Below, one piece after another: positions 17,085 through 28,642 of a DNA stretch of 51,909 nt. The position numbers and the translations under genes are program-made. Every line of letters starts with the position of its first letter. Positions within the stretch are counted from its first letter, which is position 1. The notes below the pieces were generated by a model. It did not search any database. It saw nothing but the letters and a program-made list of their open reading frames with translations, and was not told the DNA's origin. The stretch comes from Paracoccaceae bacterium (GTDB lineage Bacteria; Pseudomonadota; Alphaproteobacteria; Rhodobacterales; Rhodobacteraceae), in assembly GCA_019090795.1 (NCBI GenBank), contig JAHRVG010000131.1, forward strand, positions 1 through 51,909, given 5' to 3'.

Positions 17085-17681
17085 ATGGATTATCTGTTTG
17101 ACGTTGCGCAGATTGTTTTCGCCGACATCATTCTGTCGGGCGATAATGCGCTGGTAATCGGGATGGCAGCGGCCAGCCTGTCGCCCTTGTTGCGCCGCCG
17201 TGCCATCATGCTGGGCATGGCCTTAGCCGCCGGTTTGCGGATTTTCTTTGCTGCTATTGCAACTTACCTATTGGCCATCCCCGGTATCCTGTTTTTTGGC
17301 GGCGCGCTGTTGCTGATTGTTTGCTGGCGGTTTTACAAGGAGTTGAAGGGCGAGGACTTGCCGGTATGCAATTCGGACGGCGAGGATTCAAAACCCAGCA
17401 ACACTCTGTGGAGTGCGCTGATCACTATTACAATTGCCGATGTGTCGATGTCGATTGATAATGTGGTGGCCGTTGCAGCTATTGCCCGCGAAGATACCGG
17501 CCTTTTGGTTATGGGCCTTGTGCTTGCTATTGCTTTTATGGCGTTTTTCGCCACCATAATCATGCGGGTAATGACCAAATTTCCCCTATTGGCTTGGGCT
17601 GGGCTGGTGTTTCTGGTCTACCTCAGCGCCGCTATGTTGTTTGATGGCTGGCCAGAGGTCGCAATGCAGATCGGCCTGTAA
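17085..17681 (+). CDS. TerC-family membrane protein (YjbE-like)
   Basis: This 198-residue protein has six to seven membrane segments and the TerC-family acidic membrane motifs: FADIILSGDNALVIGMA near the N-terminus and IADVSMSIDNVVAVAAIA in the second half, each with Asp and Asn within a membrane helix. Members are implicated in metal ion homeostasis, often manganese export; tellurite resistance is a historical label. I chose ATG 17085 over the TTG one codon upstream. It precedes the FAD oxidoreductase by 28 bases on the same strand. No yybP-ykoY-type riboswitch was recognised upstream. Confidence 0.85.
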   Translation: MDYLFDVAQIVFADIILSGDNALVIGMAAASLSPLLRRRAIMLGMALAAGLRIFFAAIATYLLAIPGILFFGGALLLIVCWRFYKELKGEDLPVCNSDGEDSKPSNTLWSALITITIADVSMSIDNVVAVAAIAREDTGLLVMGLVLAIAFMAFFATIIMRVMTKFPLLAWAGLVFLVYLSAAMLFDGWPEVAMQIGL

Positions 17682-17709
17682 CGATGAAAGTCACTGAAAG
17701 GCACGCGAA

Positions 17710-18927
17710 ATGCAAAAACTTAACCCGATAGCGCGCCAGCCAAAGCGGCGAAATTATGATGTGATTATCGTGGGGGGCGCAATGATCGGGGCTTCCGTAG
17801 CGTGGTTTCTCTCGGCCAACGCGGATTTTAACGGGTCGATTTTGGTGGTTGAGCAAGACCCGAGTTACCGGAACTCTGGCACAGCCCACACCAACAGCTG
17901 TGTGCGGCAACAGTTTTTCAACGAAATAAATGTGAAGATCAGCCAGTATGCGGTCGAATTTATCCGCGATTTTGCGGGCCGGATTGGCGATCCTGAGGCC
18001 CCCGAAATTCCGCTGCACAGTTTTGGTTATATGTATCTGGCGGCGAATGATCATTTTGCGCAGGTTTTACAAGATAGCCAACGCCTGCAGGCCGCTTGTG
18101 GCGCTGGCACCCGAATTCTGCGCCCCGATGCTTTGGCGCAGGCATTCCCGTTTTATCATCTCGATGACATTGTTCTGGGCAGCCATAATCCTGTGGATGA
18201 AGGCTACTTTGACGGCAACACCATGTTTGATTGGTGGCGTCGCAAAGCGCGGCAGAACGGGATCGAATATGTTACAAATCAAGTTGTTAGCATGTCTCGT
18301 GCCCGTGGAAAGGTGACAGCAGTGACCCTTGCCAGCGGTGAGGTTCTGGGTGTTGGCCATGTGGTGAACGCGTCGGGAACCCGCGCGGCAGTGACGGCAT
18401 CCATGGCAGGTATTGCCGTGCCAATTGAGCCGCGCAAGCGCTATACTTACGTGTTTGAGGCCGAAAAACCGTTGCCCTGTGATCTGCCACTGACGGTAGA
18501 CCCGAGCGGTGTGCATGTGCGCACGGACGGGATGTATTACATGGCTGGTTCGCCGCCGATGGGGGATGATCTGGCGGTTGAATATGATGATTTTGCGCAA
18601 GACCATTCCCTGTGGGAGGAAAAAGTCTGGCCCGCCATCGCCAACCGGATCCCGCAGTTTGAAGCGATCCGTGTGATCAATTCATGGGCGGGAAATTATG
18701 CTTACAATACGCTCGATCAAAATGCTGTTGTCGGGCCGCACCCTGAGGTGAGTAACTTTATCTTTGTCAACGGCTTTTCAGGCCATGGTTTTCAGCAAGC
18801 CCCCGCCATGGGGCGCGGGGTGATGGAGTTGCTGACCTATGGCGAATTCCGCGGGCTTGACCTGACCCCCTTTGCGTTTCAGAGGATCATTGACGGAGAA
18901 CCTTTCTTGGAGAAAGCTGTTATTTAG
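17710..18927 (+). CDS. FAD-dependent oxidoreductase (DAO family)
   Basis: This 405-residue protein has an N-terminal Rossmann motif (DVIIVGGAMIGASVA, residues about 19-33), the second-strand acidic residue in ILVVEQDP, a VVNASGTRA FAD segment and the C-terminal FVNGFSGHGFQQAPAMGRG glycine-rich loop. It is a glycine/D-amino-acid oxidase-type flavoprotein that would oxidise a secondary or tertiary amine or amino acid. It lies 28 bases after the TerC-family gene on the same strand and converges on carB. The substrate cannot be deduced; sarcosine, glycine and polyamine-type compounds are all plausible for the family. Confidence 0.88.
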   Translation: MQKLNPIARQPKRRNYDVIIVGGAMIGASVAWFLSANADFNGSILVVEQDPSYRNSGTAHTNSCVRQQFFNEINVKISQYAVEFIRDFAGRIGDPEAPEIPLHSFGYMYLAANDHFAQVLQDSQRLQAACGAGTRILRPDALAQAFPFYHLDDIVLGSHNPVDEGYFDGNTMFDWWRRKARQNGIEYVTNQVVSMSRARGKVTAVTLASGEVLGVGHVVNASGTRAAVTASMAGIAVPIEPRKRYTYVFEAEKPLPCDLPLTVDPSGVHVRTDGMYYMAGSPPMGDDLAVEYDDFAQDHSLWEEKVWPAIANRIPQFEAIRVINSWAGNYAYNTLDQNAVVGPHPEVSNFIFVNGFSGHGFQQAPAMGRGVMELLTYGEFRGLDLTPFAFQRIIDGEPFLEKAVI

Positions 18928-18941
18928 AGGACTGAAAGGCC

Positions 18942-22277
<3,336 letters not shown>

Positions 22278-22411
22278 GGCGTCAGCCCCGTTAGGTTGTT
22301 CCGCTCTCAATCAGGGCACATTTAAGCACCCGAAAGGATTCGGCAAGTTTAGCAAATTGTCGTGGTTATAGTCGGATGAACGGGTGGTTCAAGGGGCGAA
22401 TGTGTCAGGTT

Positions 22412-22867
22412 TTAAACCGGCAAGGGCGCATCCTGTTTGATCTGGTCCATCACGATGCGTGTTTGCACCCGCGCCACCGCTTTGTGGGGCAGGAAAACGC
22501 TATGTACTAGGGTGTTGAGTGCGGCTAAATCTGAACACCAGACCCGCAGCAGGTAATCGGCCTCCCCTGTCATTGTCCAGACGCTGACCACTTCGGGCTG
22601 ATATTTTACCAATGTATGGAAACTGTCGACCAAATCGGGGAAATGCCCAACCATTGAGACCTGGACAAAGGCCTGAACAGTAAGCCCCAGCAAGGCAGGG
22701 TTCAATTGTGCAGTATAGCTGGTAATATAGCCCTCAGACTCCAGCTTTTGACGGCGACGGCCTGCTTGAGATGGTGACAGGTTCAAGGCATCGCCCAGAT
22801 CCTGTGCAGTGGCTTGGGCATTGCGTTGAAGAGCGTTTAGCAGGCGTAAATCGGTGGAATCGAGCAT
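22412..22867 (-). CDS. Lrp/AsnC-family transcriptional regulator
   Basis: This 151-residue protein has an N-terminal winged helix (LLNALQRNAQATAQDLGDALNLSPSQAGRRRQKLESEG) and a C-terminal RAM/AsnC ligand-binding domain (VVSVWTMTGEADYLLRVWCSD). It is divergent from hppD, 150 bases away. In many alphaproteobacteria an Lrp-type regulator in this position controls 4-hydroxyphenylpyruvate dioxygenase and so tyrosine breakdown, with an aromatic amino acid as probable ligand. That role is inferred from position; the family assignment is firm. Confidence 0.93.
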   Translation of the reverse strand: MLDSTDLRLLNALQRNAQATAQDLGDALNLSPSQAGRRRQKLESEGYITSYTAQLNPALLGLTVQAFVQVSMVGHFPDLVDSFHTLVKYQPEVVSVWTMTGEADYLLRVWCSDLAALNTLVHSVFLPHKAVARVQTRIVMDQIKQDAPLPV

Positions 22868-22896
22868 TGTGATAACCTAAGGCGCGGAATATTTGC

Positions 22897-22935
22897 CCAA
22901 ATTGTAAAAAATATGCGGGATAATGTCAAATTTGG
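22897..22935. promoter_or_regulatory. Possible Lrp operator between lrp and hppD
   Basis: The arms CCAAATT (22897-22903) and AATTTGG (22929-22935) are perfect inverted copies 25 bases apart in the AT-rich part of the lrp-hppD divergent region. Lrp-type octamers commonly bind such spaced, AT-rich half sites, so this is a plausible shared operator. Only symmetry and position support it. Confidence 0.3.
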
Positions 22936-23017
22936 ACCTAAACGCCGACAATTACGCGCACATTTCGCATGAGGCACGTTGTAATCAGGGCCAACAGATT
23001 CACACAGGAGACATCCC

Positions 23018-24115
23018 ATGGGCCCTTTCCCCCACGACGCGCCGAAATCCGGCATCACCGATAACAATCCGGCTGGCACAAACGGGATGGAATTCGTCGA
23101 ATTTGCCCATGAGAACCCACAAGAGCTGCGCGACCTGTTCGCCAAGATGGGTTTTGTGCAAACAGCCCAGCACAAGGCCCGCAATATCGAACTGTGGCAG
23201 CAGGGCGATGTTACATATGTACTGAACGCGGAACCCGGCTCCTTTGGGATGCGGTTTGTGGCAGAGCATGGCCCCTGCGCTCCGTCGATGGCGTGGCGGG
23301 TGGTTGACGCCAAAGCGGCCTTTCAACGGGCGTTGTCAAAAGGGGCCGAGGCTTATCTGGGGGGTGACAAGGTGCTGGACGTACCTGCTATCATGGGGAT
23401 TGGCGGCAGCTTGCTGTATTTTGTCGATCAGTTTGGCGATGATGTTTCCCCCTATGAAAACGAATACGACTGGATTGATGGCGGCAAGGTGAATGAGGGG
23501 GTTGGATTTTATTACCTCGATCATCTGACTCATAACGTAAAACGCGGCAATATGGACAAGTGGTACCGGTTCTACGCAGATATTTTCAATTTCAAGGAAA
23601 TCCGGTTCTTTGATATTGTGGGCAAACATACCGGCCTGACCAGCCGTGCGCTGACATCTCCATGCGAGCGTATCCGCATTCCGATCAATGAAAGCTCGGA
23701 TGACAGGAGCCAGATTGAGGAATATCTGAAAGAGTATAACGGCGAGGGTATCCAGCATATTGCTGTGGGGTGTGATGCGATTTACGATTGTACGGACGAG
23801 CTGGCAGCGCGGGGGCTGGAATTCATGCCGCCACCGCCAGACATGTATTATGCCATGAGCAGCAAGCGCGTGCCCGGCCACGAGGAACCGCTGGAGCGGA
23901 TGAAGGCTAACGGTATTTTGATTGATGGCGAGGGTGTGGTTGACGGCGCGGAAACCAAGATCCTGTTGCAGGTGTTTTCCAAGACTGTAATCGGTCCGAT
24001 ATTTTTCGAGTTCATAGAGCGCAAGGGCGATAACGGATTTGGCGAAGGCAACTTTCGTGCCTTGTTTGAGAGTATTGAGGCCGACCAAATCAACCGTGGT
24101 GTGCTTGAAGCTTGA
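23018..24115 (+). CDS. hppD: 4-hydroxyphenylpyruvate dioxygenase
   Basis: HppD converts 4-hydroxyphenylpyruvate to homogentisate, the second step of tyrosine catabolism. The 365-residue protein has two glyoxalase/VOC-type domains; the C-terminal half carries the iron ligands, His in YLDHLTHNV, His in GIQHIAVG and Glu in FFEFIERKG. The start at 23018 has an AGGAGAC site 8 bases upstream. Homogentisate dioxygenase and later enzymes are not next to it; instead a small Rieske protein overlaps its stop. The Lrp-type gene upstream is its likely regulator. Confidence 0.97.
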   Translation: MGPFPHDAPKSGITDNNPAGTNGMEFVEFAHENPQELRDLFAKMGFVQTAQHKARNIELWQQGDVTYVLNAEPGSFGMRFVAEHGPCAPSMAWRVVDAKAAFQRALSKGAEAYLGGDKVLDVPAIMGIGGSLLYFVDQFGDDVSPYENEYDWIDGGKVNEGVGFYYLDHLTHNVKRGNMDKWYRFYADIFNFKEIRFFDIVGKHTGLTSRALTSPCERIRIPINESSDDRSQIEEYLKEYNGEGIQHIAVGCDAIYDCTDELAARGLEFMPPPPDMYYAMSSKRVPGHEEPLERMKANGILIDGEGVVDGAETKILLQVFSKTVIGPIFFEFIERKGDNGFGEGNFRALFESIEADQINRGVLEA

Positions 24116-24480
24116 AGCTGGGTTGGCAAGATTTTCCAGGTGCGCCGCCATTAGGTAAGGTGATTTGCGCTGTTTCGGATATTCCCCGCGGTTCTGTCTT
24201 GGCTGTTCTGTTGGGGGAATATCCGGTTTTGGTCCTGTCGGTTGGCGCCCAGATCAACGTTTTTGTGAATGCCTGCCCCCATCATTTTCTACCTTTAGAT
24301 CAGCGTAGTAAATGCATTCTAAGCACCGACGGTCGGCGGTTGATGTGCTCTAACCATTTGGCTGAATTCAACTCAAGTGATGGCCAAGGAGTGACAGGTT
24401 TTGGCATCGGAACTTGTCTGGCTGCGGTGCCGTCGCATCAGAAAGACGGGCTTCTGATTGTCGGTGATGCGGGAGTGTAA
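24112..24480 (+). CDS. Small Rieske [2Fe-2S] protein
   Basis: This 122-residue protein is a single Rieske domain: Cys55-Pro-His57 and Cys79-Ser-Asn-His82 form the two-Cys two-His cluster site (CxH, 21 residues, CxxH). It has no signal peptide or membrane helix, so it is a cytoplasmic electron carrier of the kind that serves oxygenases or NirD-like enzymes. It starts with TTG, overlapping the TGA of hppD (TTGA), so translation is coupled. HppD does not need a ferredoxin, so the partner is unknown; another enzyme of aromatic metabolism is a fair guess. Confidence 0.82.
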   Translation: MKLGWQDFPGAPPLGKVICAVSDIPRGSVLAVLLGEYPVLVLSVGAQINVFVNACPHHFLPLDQRSKCILSTDGRRLMCSNHLAEFNSSDGQGVTGFGIGTCLAAVPSHQKDGLLIVGDAGV

Positions 24481-24487
24481 TCATTGG

Positions 24488-24503
24488 TTAACTTTTCGTT
24501 AAC
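24488..24503 (+). promoter_or_regulatory. CtrA-type binding site (TTAA-N7-TTAAC)
   Basis: The sequence TTAACTTTTCGTTAAC matches the full CtrA consensus TTAA-N7-TTAAC exactly. It is in the 210-base gap after the Rieske gene and about 190 bases before the lectin gene on the same strand. CtrA in Rhodobacterales controls motility, gene transfer agents and related late functions. A chance match is possible, but exact match, spacing and intergenic position make a real site plausible. Confidence 0.5.
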
Positions 24504-24690
24504 TACTATTTGACCTGCTCAGCTGGATGTGATTCACTGGGGTTGCAGCGCGATTGCAAGGTTTGGGAACACGAACCGCCAATTTGTCGCTAGCAGCAGT
24601 GATTGTTATCCAGTATTGCGTGCGCCTATTAATCCACCCGTAAGGTGAATGTGCTAGGCGTTGGTCAGAGCGGTAATTACAGGACAGAAT

Positions 24691-25083
24691 ATGGACGGCA
24701 CCCGGCACATTGCCACACATTTCCATCAGCAAACCACCTCTCCTTTGGTGGGGATGCAGATTATTACCGCCACGGGCGAGGTTTTTAACCACGTCGACCG
24801 CAATGAACCGATGTGGGTCGGGGAGGGGGATCGCAGCGTGCGGGTACAGGTGCAATTCGCAGCACCGTTTCACCGGCCGCCCCATATCTCGATTGGCCTG
24901 TCCGGAATTGACGCATCGCGCGCCCAAAACTTGCGTTTTAACATCATGGCCGAGGAAATTACACGGGATGGGTTTGTGATTAGCTTTGTAACTTGGGACG
25001 ACACCAAAATCGCGCGGGCCTCAGCCACATGGTCTGCGATTGGGGCCGCCGTTCCAGTATCCGCATTGCGTCGGGGTGGTTAG
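24691..25083 (+). CDS. H-type lectin domain protein
   Basis: This 130-residue protein contains an H-type lectin fold over about residues 45-120: VQVQFAAPFHRPPHISIGL, then NLRFNIMAEEITRDGFVISF and VTWDDTKIARASATWSAIG, with the typical Phe and Trp positions. Family members bind N-acetylgalactosamine-type or other sugars, often as oligomers. There is no signal peptide, so export, if any, is non-classical. I chose ATG 24691, which has AGGACAG 5 bases upstream; a TTG start at 24661 would add ten residues. It follows a CtrA-type site and converges on the PhnD-like gene with a 3-base overlap. Confidence 0.75.
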   Translation: MDGTRHIATHFHQQTTSPLVGMQIITATGEVFNHVDRNEPMWVGEGDRSVRVQVQFAAPFHRPPHISIGLSGIDASRAQNLRFNIMAEEITRDGFVISFVTWDDTKIARASATWSAIGAAVPVSALRRGG

Positions 25084-25832
25084 ATCGAAACGCTGGTTAT
25101 TTCGGGCGTAAAGCAACCCATTCCAATCAAAACACTGCGCAGTACCGCTACTCTTTCGGGATCAATGCGGGGGCTGCACACATAGGGCAACCCCATGCGT
25201 TGCGCGGTCCAACCTATGATATGAACCCCCTGAGCGGCAGGTTCATATTTGCAGGCCAACGCCCAAGAGCGGCAATCTATTGCTGCAAAATCTGCGGTTG
25301 CGTCGGCAACCATACGGACAGAATTTTGATGCCCGCCGCTCGTCATCGCTGTCTGGTAAAAGGCCCCGTTTTCACCTGTTTTGGCGCTGAAATCCTCCTG
25401 CACAGCCAACATGCCTGACAGCGAAGTTTCGTCATTGAAGGCAAAACGGGCGGTGCGCATGTCATCAAGTGGTAGCGCAGCCTTATCGGCGGGCGGAACG
25501 GGTAGGTTTTCACCCGAGCCGGTGGCGATAATTGCCGAGCGATAAAATGGTCCGCTACCGCCGGTAAAGGCACTGTAATCCGGTTGCGCAAGGATGGTCA
25601 GCGGCGGCGTTATCCTGCGTGAGATCGGCCCCCAGCAGGTTTGCGACATCAGAAGATCGGGGGCCGCAAGCAGGTTATCCGGCCCCTCACCAAGGCTGGG
25701 ACGAATAAATCCCACGGTATCGTCAAATCCTGTGCCGCGCAGCCTGTTTTCGATGCGGTGCCAAAAGGAGCGCGTTTCATCGGCACATTCCGGCCAGTCG
25801 TACATAGGCAATGCGGCAATGAAACTTGCCAT
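25080..25832 (-). CDS. PhnD-like periplasmic-binding-fold protein without signal peptide
   Basis: This 250-residue protein resembles the PhnD/TauA-type phosphate or phosphonate binding proteins: the LLMSQTCWGPIS segment, the RFAFNDETSLSGMLAVQED segment and ATADFAAIDCRSWAL. Unlike transporter receptors it starts MASFIAALPMYDWPE with no signal peptide, and no ABC ATPase or permease is nearby. Its ATG at 25832 overlaps the desaturase TAA (TAATG), so it is translated with it. It might bind a ligand in the cytoplasm or be an enzyme-like relative; substrate unknown. Confidence 0.75.
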   Translation of the reverse strand: MASFIAALPMYDWPECADETRSFWHRIENRLRGTGFDDTVGFIRPSLGEGPDNLLAAPDLLMSQTCWGPISRRITPPLTILAQPDYSAFTGGSGPFYRSAIIATGSGENLPVPPADKAALPLDDMRTARFAFNDETSLSGMLAVQEDFSAKTGENGAFYQTAMTSGGHQNSVRMVADATADFAAIDCRSWALACKYEPAAQGVHIIGWTAQRMGLPYVCSPRIDPERVAVLRSVLIGMGCFTPEITSVSI

Positions 25833-26752
25833 TATTCCACCTCTTCCCGCCGCCATTCAGGATGACAAACCGGTTCCTTGGCAACAAAGGCGTAAGCACG
25901 GATCAGTTGCCAGTAATTGCGAAAGAAGTATCCGCCGTTCAACTCTCGCCAATAGGCGGGGTCAGCCTTGTACAATGCCGGGATTGCATACCAAGGTGCT
26001 TGCGGATTTCGGTGATGTACGATGTGTAGGTTGTTGAACAAAAACAAAAAGGAAAAGGGGGAGCTCTCGACAATAATGGTGCGCGCCTCAGGTGTTTCGG
26101 CCCATTGGTGCTCGGCAAAAGTGCGCAGGGAAATCAGGCTGGCAGAGGCCCAGGCGACGCAGATTAGGTACAGCCACAGGGGGATTGCAAACCACAGGAT
26201 TACACATGCCAACACCGGAACCAACGCTGACAGGTGCAAAACCCAAGCCAGCAATATTTTGCGATCCCCGTTCAGGATTGCACGTGTGTCGCTGGTCAGC
26301 AAACCCACCGTTCCCAGGATCGGCCCCAGCACCAAGCGCCCAACCAGTGTGTTGTTGACCGCTAGCACAACGCGCATCCACGTAGGCATTTCATTATAGC
26401 GCCAAAGCGCGCGATAGTGGCTTTCAGGATCGTCAAACGGGTCGGTTAACCGTGCATCCGTGTGATGCCGCAAATGAACACTGCAAAACCGCCGGTAGGG
26501 CCAGATTAACGAAGGACAAATGGAAACTAGCGCCTCGTTTAGCCAGGCTATCCGCGTAGGGTGGCCATGCACGGCTTCATGCACCAGAGAGGAGTGCTGC
26601 GCGCTGGCTAGGGCCATCAATACCAGCGCCAAGGCAGGGTACTGCGGCCAGATGAATGCGCCAGAGACCATCCAAACCCCATAGGTCACAATGATCAGGC
26701 CAAGGGTTGGCCATTCGATTTTCTGTGTTTCATGCATGGCTGGCTTCTTCAT
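25832..26752 (-). CDS. Membrane fatty acid desaturase-family protein
   Basis: This 306-residue protein has the three histidine boxes of membrane di-iron desaturases and hydroxylases: HEAVHGH at 58-64, HLRHH at 93-97 and HIVHH near residue 244. Four or more hydrophobic segments surround them. It would introduce a double bond or hydroxyl group into a lipid-linked acyl chain or a related substrate at the inner membrane. The first gene of a two-gene unit, it is coupled to the PhnD-like gene and divergent from an XRE regulator 108 bases away. Substrate unknown. Confidence 0.88.
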   Translation of the reverse strand: MKKPAMHETQKIEWPTLGLIIVTYGVWMVSGAFIWPQYPALALVLMALASAQHSSLVHEAVHGHPTRIAWLNEALVSICPSLIWPYRRFCSVHLRHHTDARLTDPFDDPESHYRALWRYNEMPTWMRVVLAVNNTLVGRLVLGPILGTVGLLTSDTRAILNGDRKILLAWVLHLSALVPVLACVILWFAIPLWLYLICVAWASASLISLRTFAEHQWAETPEARTIIVESSPFSFLFLFNNLHIVHHRNPQAPWYAIPALYKADPAYWRELNGGYFFRNYWQLIRAYAFVAKEPVCHPEWRREEVE

Positions 26753-26860
26753 TTTTTCACAGCCTCTTTACCGGAAAGGGGAGCTCCAAAAAATGCGAGA
26801 CTGGTAACAAAATAGGAAATATGTTATCCAAACTCTACAAAAGTTAAAGAAAGTCACCAA

Positions 26861-27685
26861 ATGGATAAGCGTATTGTTTCCGACCAGTTCCGGGTGCGAT
26901 TGCAAGATCTGCATCAGCGCAGCGGGCTTCGCCAAGCAGGTTTTGCAGCACAAATTGGCATCGACAGGTCGGCACTTTCGCAGCTGTTAACCGGCGCAAA
27001 TGCGCGGCTGCCAAGGGCAGAGACACTGATATCCATTGCACAGACCTGTCAGGTATCACTCGATTGGTTGCTTGGTCTGTCCCTAGACGAGGGCATTTCC
27101 AGTGCGCCGCGCGAGGCGCTAGAGGTTGCCCAAGGCCAGGACCGTTCCTTGTTGGCCCAGTGGCATGCTGAGGCAAGCGGGGCGAAAATCCGGTATGTAC
27201 CGGCGGGTTTGCCGGATCAGCTTTGTACGGACGCAGTGATGCAGGTCAATACGGCAAACCGCAATCCCGTTGCAGGAATGGAGCCCCCCAAGGAGTTTTT
27301 GCTAAATTCCAATCGCGCCCCGGAATCTGATATCGAATGCTGTATGCCGGTACAAACGCTTACCGGATTCGCAGCCGGTCAAGGGATATGGTCGGGGCTA
27401 AGCCAACAACAGCGGCAGGCGCAATTGCGCCATATGGCGGCACAATTGCAGGGTTTCTATCCCGGTTTCCGTTTGTTCCTGTTTGATGGTCAGCAACGGT
27501 TTTCCATGCCCTACACCATCTTTGGCTATACCCGTGTGGCCATTTATGCCGGTGAAATCTATCTGCTGGTCAGCGCCAAGCAGACGATCCAGACCTTGGT
27601 GGCCCATTTCGACGCTCATATTCGCGGCGCGTCCCTTCAGGCGCATGAGGTCGCCAGTTTTGTGGATGACCTAAAGGTTACATAG
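26861..27685 (+). CDS. XRE-family regulator with C-terminal sensing domain
   Basis: This 274-residue protein has an N-terminal helix-turn-helix of the XRE type (about residues 8-66; [23 protein letters not shown], then [18 protein letters not shown]). The remaining about 200 residues form a domain I do not recognise that has a cupin- or PAS-like mix of aromatic and Gly residues ([23 protein letters not shown]). The gene diverges from the fatty acid desaturase and overlaps upp convergently by 8 bases, so it most likely controls the desaturase unit or itself. An inverted repeat TAACA-N12-TGTTA is in the shared promoter region (26805-26826). Confidence 0.82.
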   Translation: MDKRIVSDQFRVRLQDLHQRSGLRQAGFAAQIGIDRSALSQLLTGANARLPRAETLISIAQTCQVSLDWLLGLSLDEGISSAPREALEVAQGQDRSLLAQWHAEASGAKIRYVPAGLPDQLCTDAVMQVNTANRNPVAGMEPPKEFLLNSNRAPESDIECCMPVQTLTGFAAGQGIWSGLSQQQRQAQLRHMAAQLQGFYPGFRLFLFDGQQRFSMPYTIFGYTRVAIYAGEIYLLVSAKQTIQTLVAHFDAHIRGASLQAHEVASFVDDLKVT

Positions 27686-28307
27686 TGCCATACATCCGGT
27701 CGCCCGCATCGCCCAGGCCCGGTTCGATATAGCCTTTATCATTCAGGCGTTCATCCAGTGCGGCGGTTACAATTGGTACATCAGGGTGGGCTTCTTTCAT
27801 CCGAGCGACGCCTTCGGGCGCGGCCAGCAGACACAAGAAGCGAATGTCCTTGGCACCGGCCTTTTTCAACAGATCAACTGCCGCAACGGATGAATTCCCG
27901 GTTGCCAACATTGGATCAACGGCAATGACTACCCGCTCATCCATGTGCTCAGGTACTTTGAAATAGTATTGCACAGGCTGCAGGGTTTCCTCGTCACGGT
28001 ATAGCCCAACAAAGCCAACCCTTGCCGCTGGGATCAGATCAAGCATCCCGTCGAGTAATCCGTTACCTGCCCGCAGAATCGACACCAGCGCCAGTTTACG
28101 CCCCGCCAAAACCGGCGATTGCATCTCCCGCAAGGGTGTTTCAATGCTGCGCTGCTCAATTGGCAATCCGCGTGTTACCTCATAGGCCAGCAAGTGGCTG
28201 ATTTCACGGAGTAACTGGCGAAATTGCGACGTTGGCGTATTCTTGTCACGCATCAATGTCAGTTTGTGCTGGATCAGCGGATGGTCAACGACGGTAAGGT
28301 GAGTCAT
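27678..28307 (-). CDS. upp: Uracil phosphoribosyltransferase
   Basis: Upp makes UMP from uracil and PRPP in pyrimidine salvage. The 209-residue protein has the family's normal length and motifs: [32 protein letters not shown], the PRPP-binding [14 protein letters not shown] and the C-terminal uracil-binding [17 protein letters not shown]. It could use uracil released by the nucleoside hydrolase at 10020-10943. It lies 56 bases after the DUF4170 gene on the same strand. Confidence 0.97.
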   Translation of the reverse strand: MTHLTVVDHPLIQHKLTLMRDKNTPTSQFRQLLREISHLLAYEVTRGLPIEQRSIETPLREMQSPVLAGRKLALVSILRAGNGLLDGMLDLIPAARVGFVGLYRDEETLQPVQYYFKVPEHMDERVVIAVDPMLATGNSSVAAVDLLKKAGAKDIRFLCLLAAPEGVARMKEAHPDVPIVTAALDERLNDKGYIEPGLGDAGDRMYGTM

Positions 28308-28363
28308 GAGGGATTCCCGAATATTTTGCCTGTCACACAGATAACCCGTGTTTGTATTTTACG

Positions 28364-28609
28364 CTACTGGCTTAACGCGGCGTCGTCGGGTTTTTCGCGC
28401 TTTTCACCAATCAAACGGTGCAAATGCGCAATGAAATAGCGCATTTGGGCATCGTCGACAGATCCTTGGGCTGCCGCCTTCCAGGCGTCATAGGTGGTCT
28501 CATAGCTGGGATAGATTCCCACGATATCAATAGCATCGGTATCAACAAACTTGGTGCTTGCCGCGCTTTCCAGCTCTCCGCCGAAAACCAGATGGAGCTT
28601 ATCTGACAT
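28364..28609 (-). CDS. DUF4170 protein
   Basis: This 81-residue protein matches DUF4170, a small family of unknown function typical of alphaproteobacteria: HLVFGGELE, then IVGIYPSYETTYDAWKAAAQ and the RYFIAHLHRLIG end. AAGGAT precedes the ATG. It is soluble, with no signal peptide. It lies 33 bases after the FlbD-like ORF and 56 before upp, probably in one transcript. No role can be given. Confidence 0.85.
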   Translation of the reverse strand: MSDKLHLVFGGELESAASTKFVDTDAIDIVGIYPSYETTYDAWKAAAQGSVDDAQMRYFIAHLHRLIGEKREKPDDAALSQ

Positions 28610-28642
28610 GTGTTTATCCTTTTGGTTGGCCCAAGCCAGTGA

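Noticed and set aside
24499-24927. Minus-strand ORF of 142 residues covering the CtrA box and lectin start
   Set aside because: It overlaps the better supported lectin gene and has no recognisable pattern.
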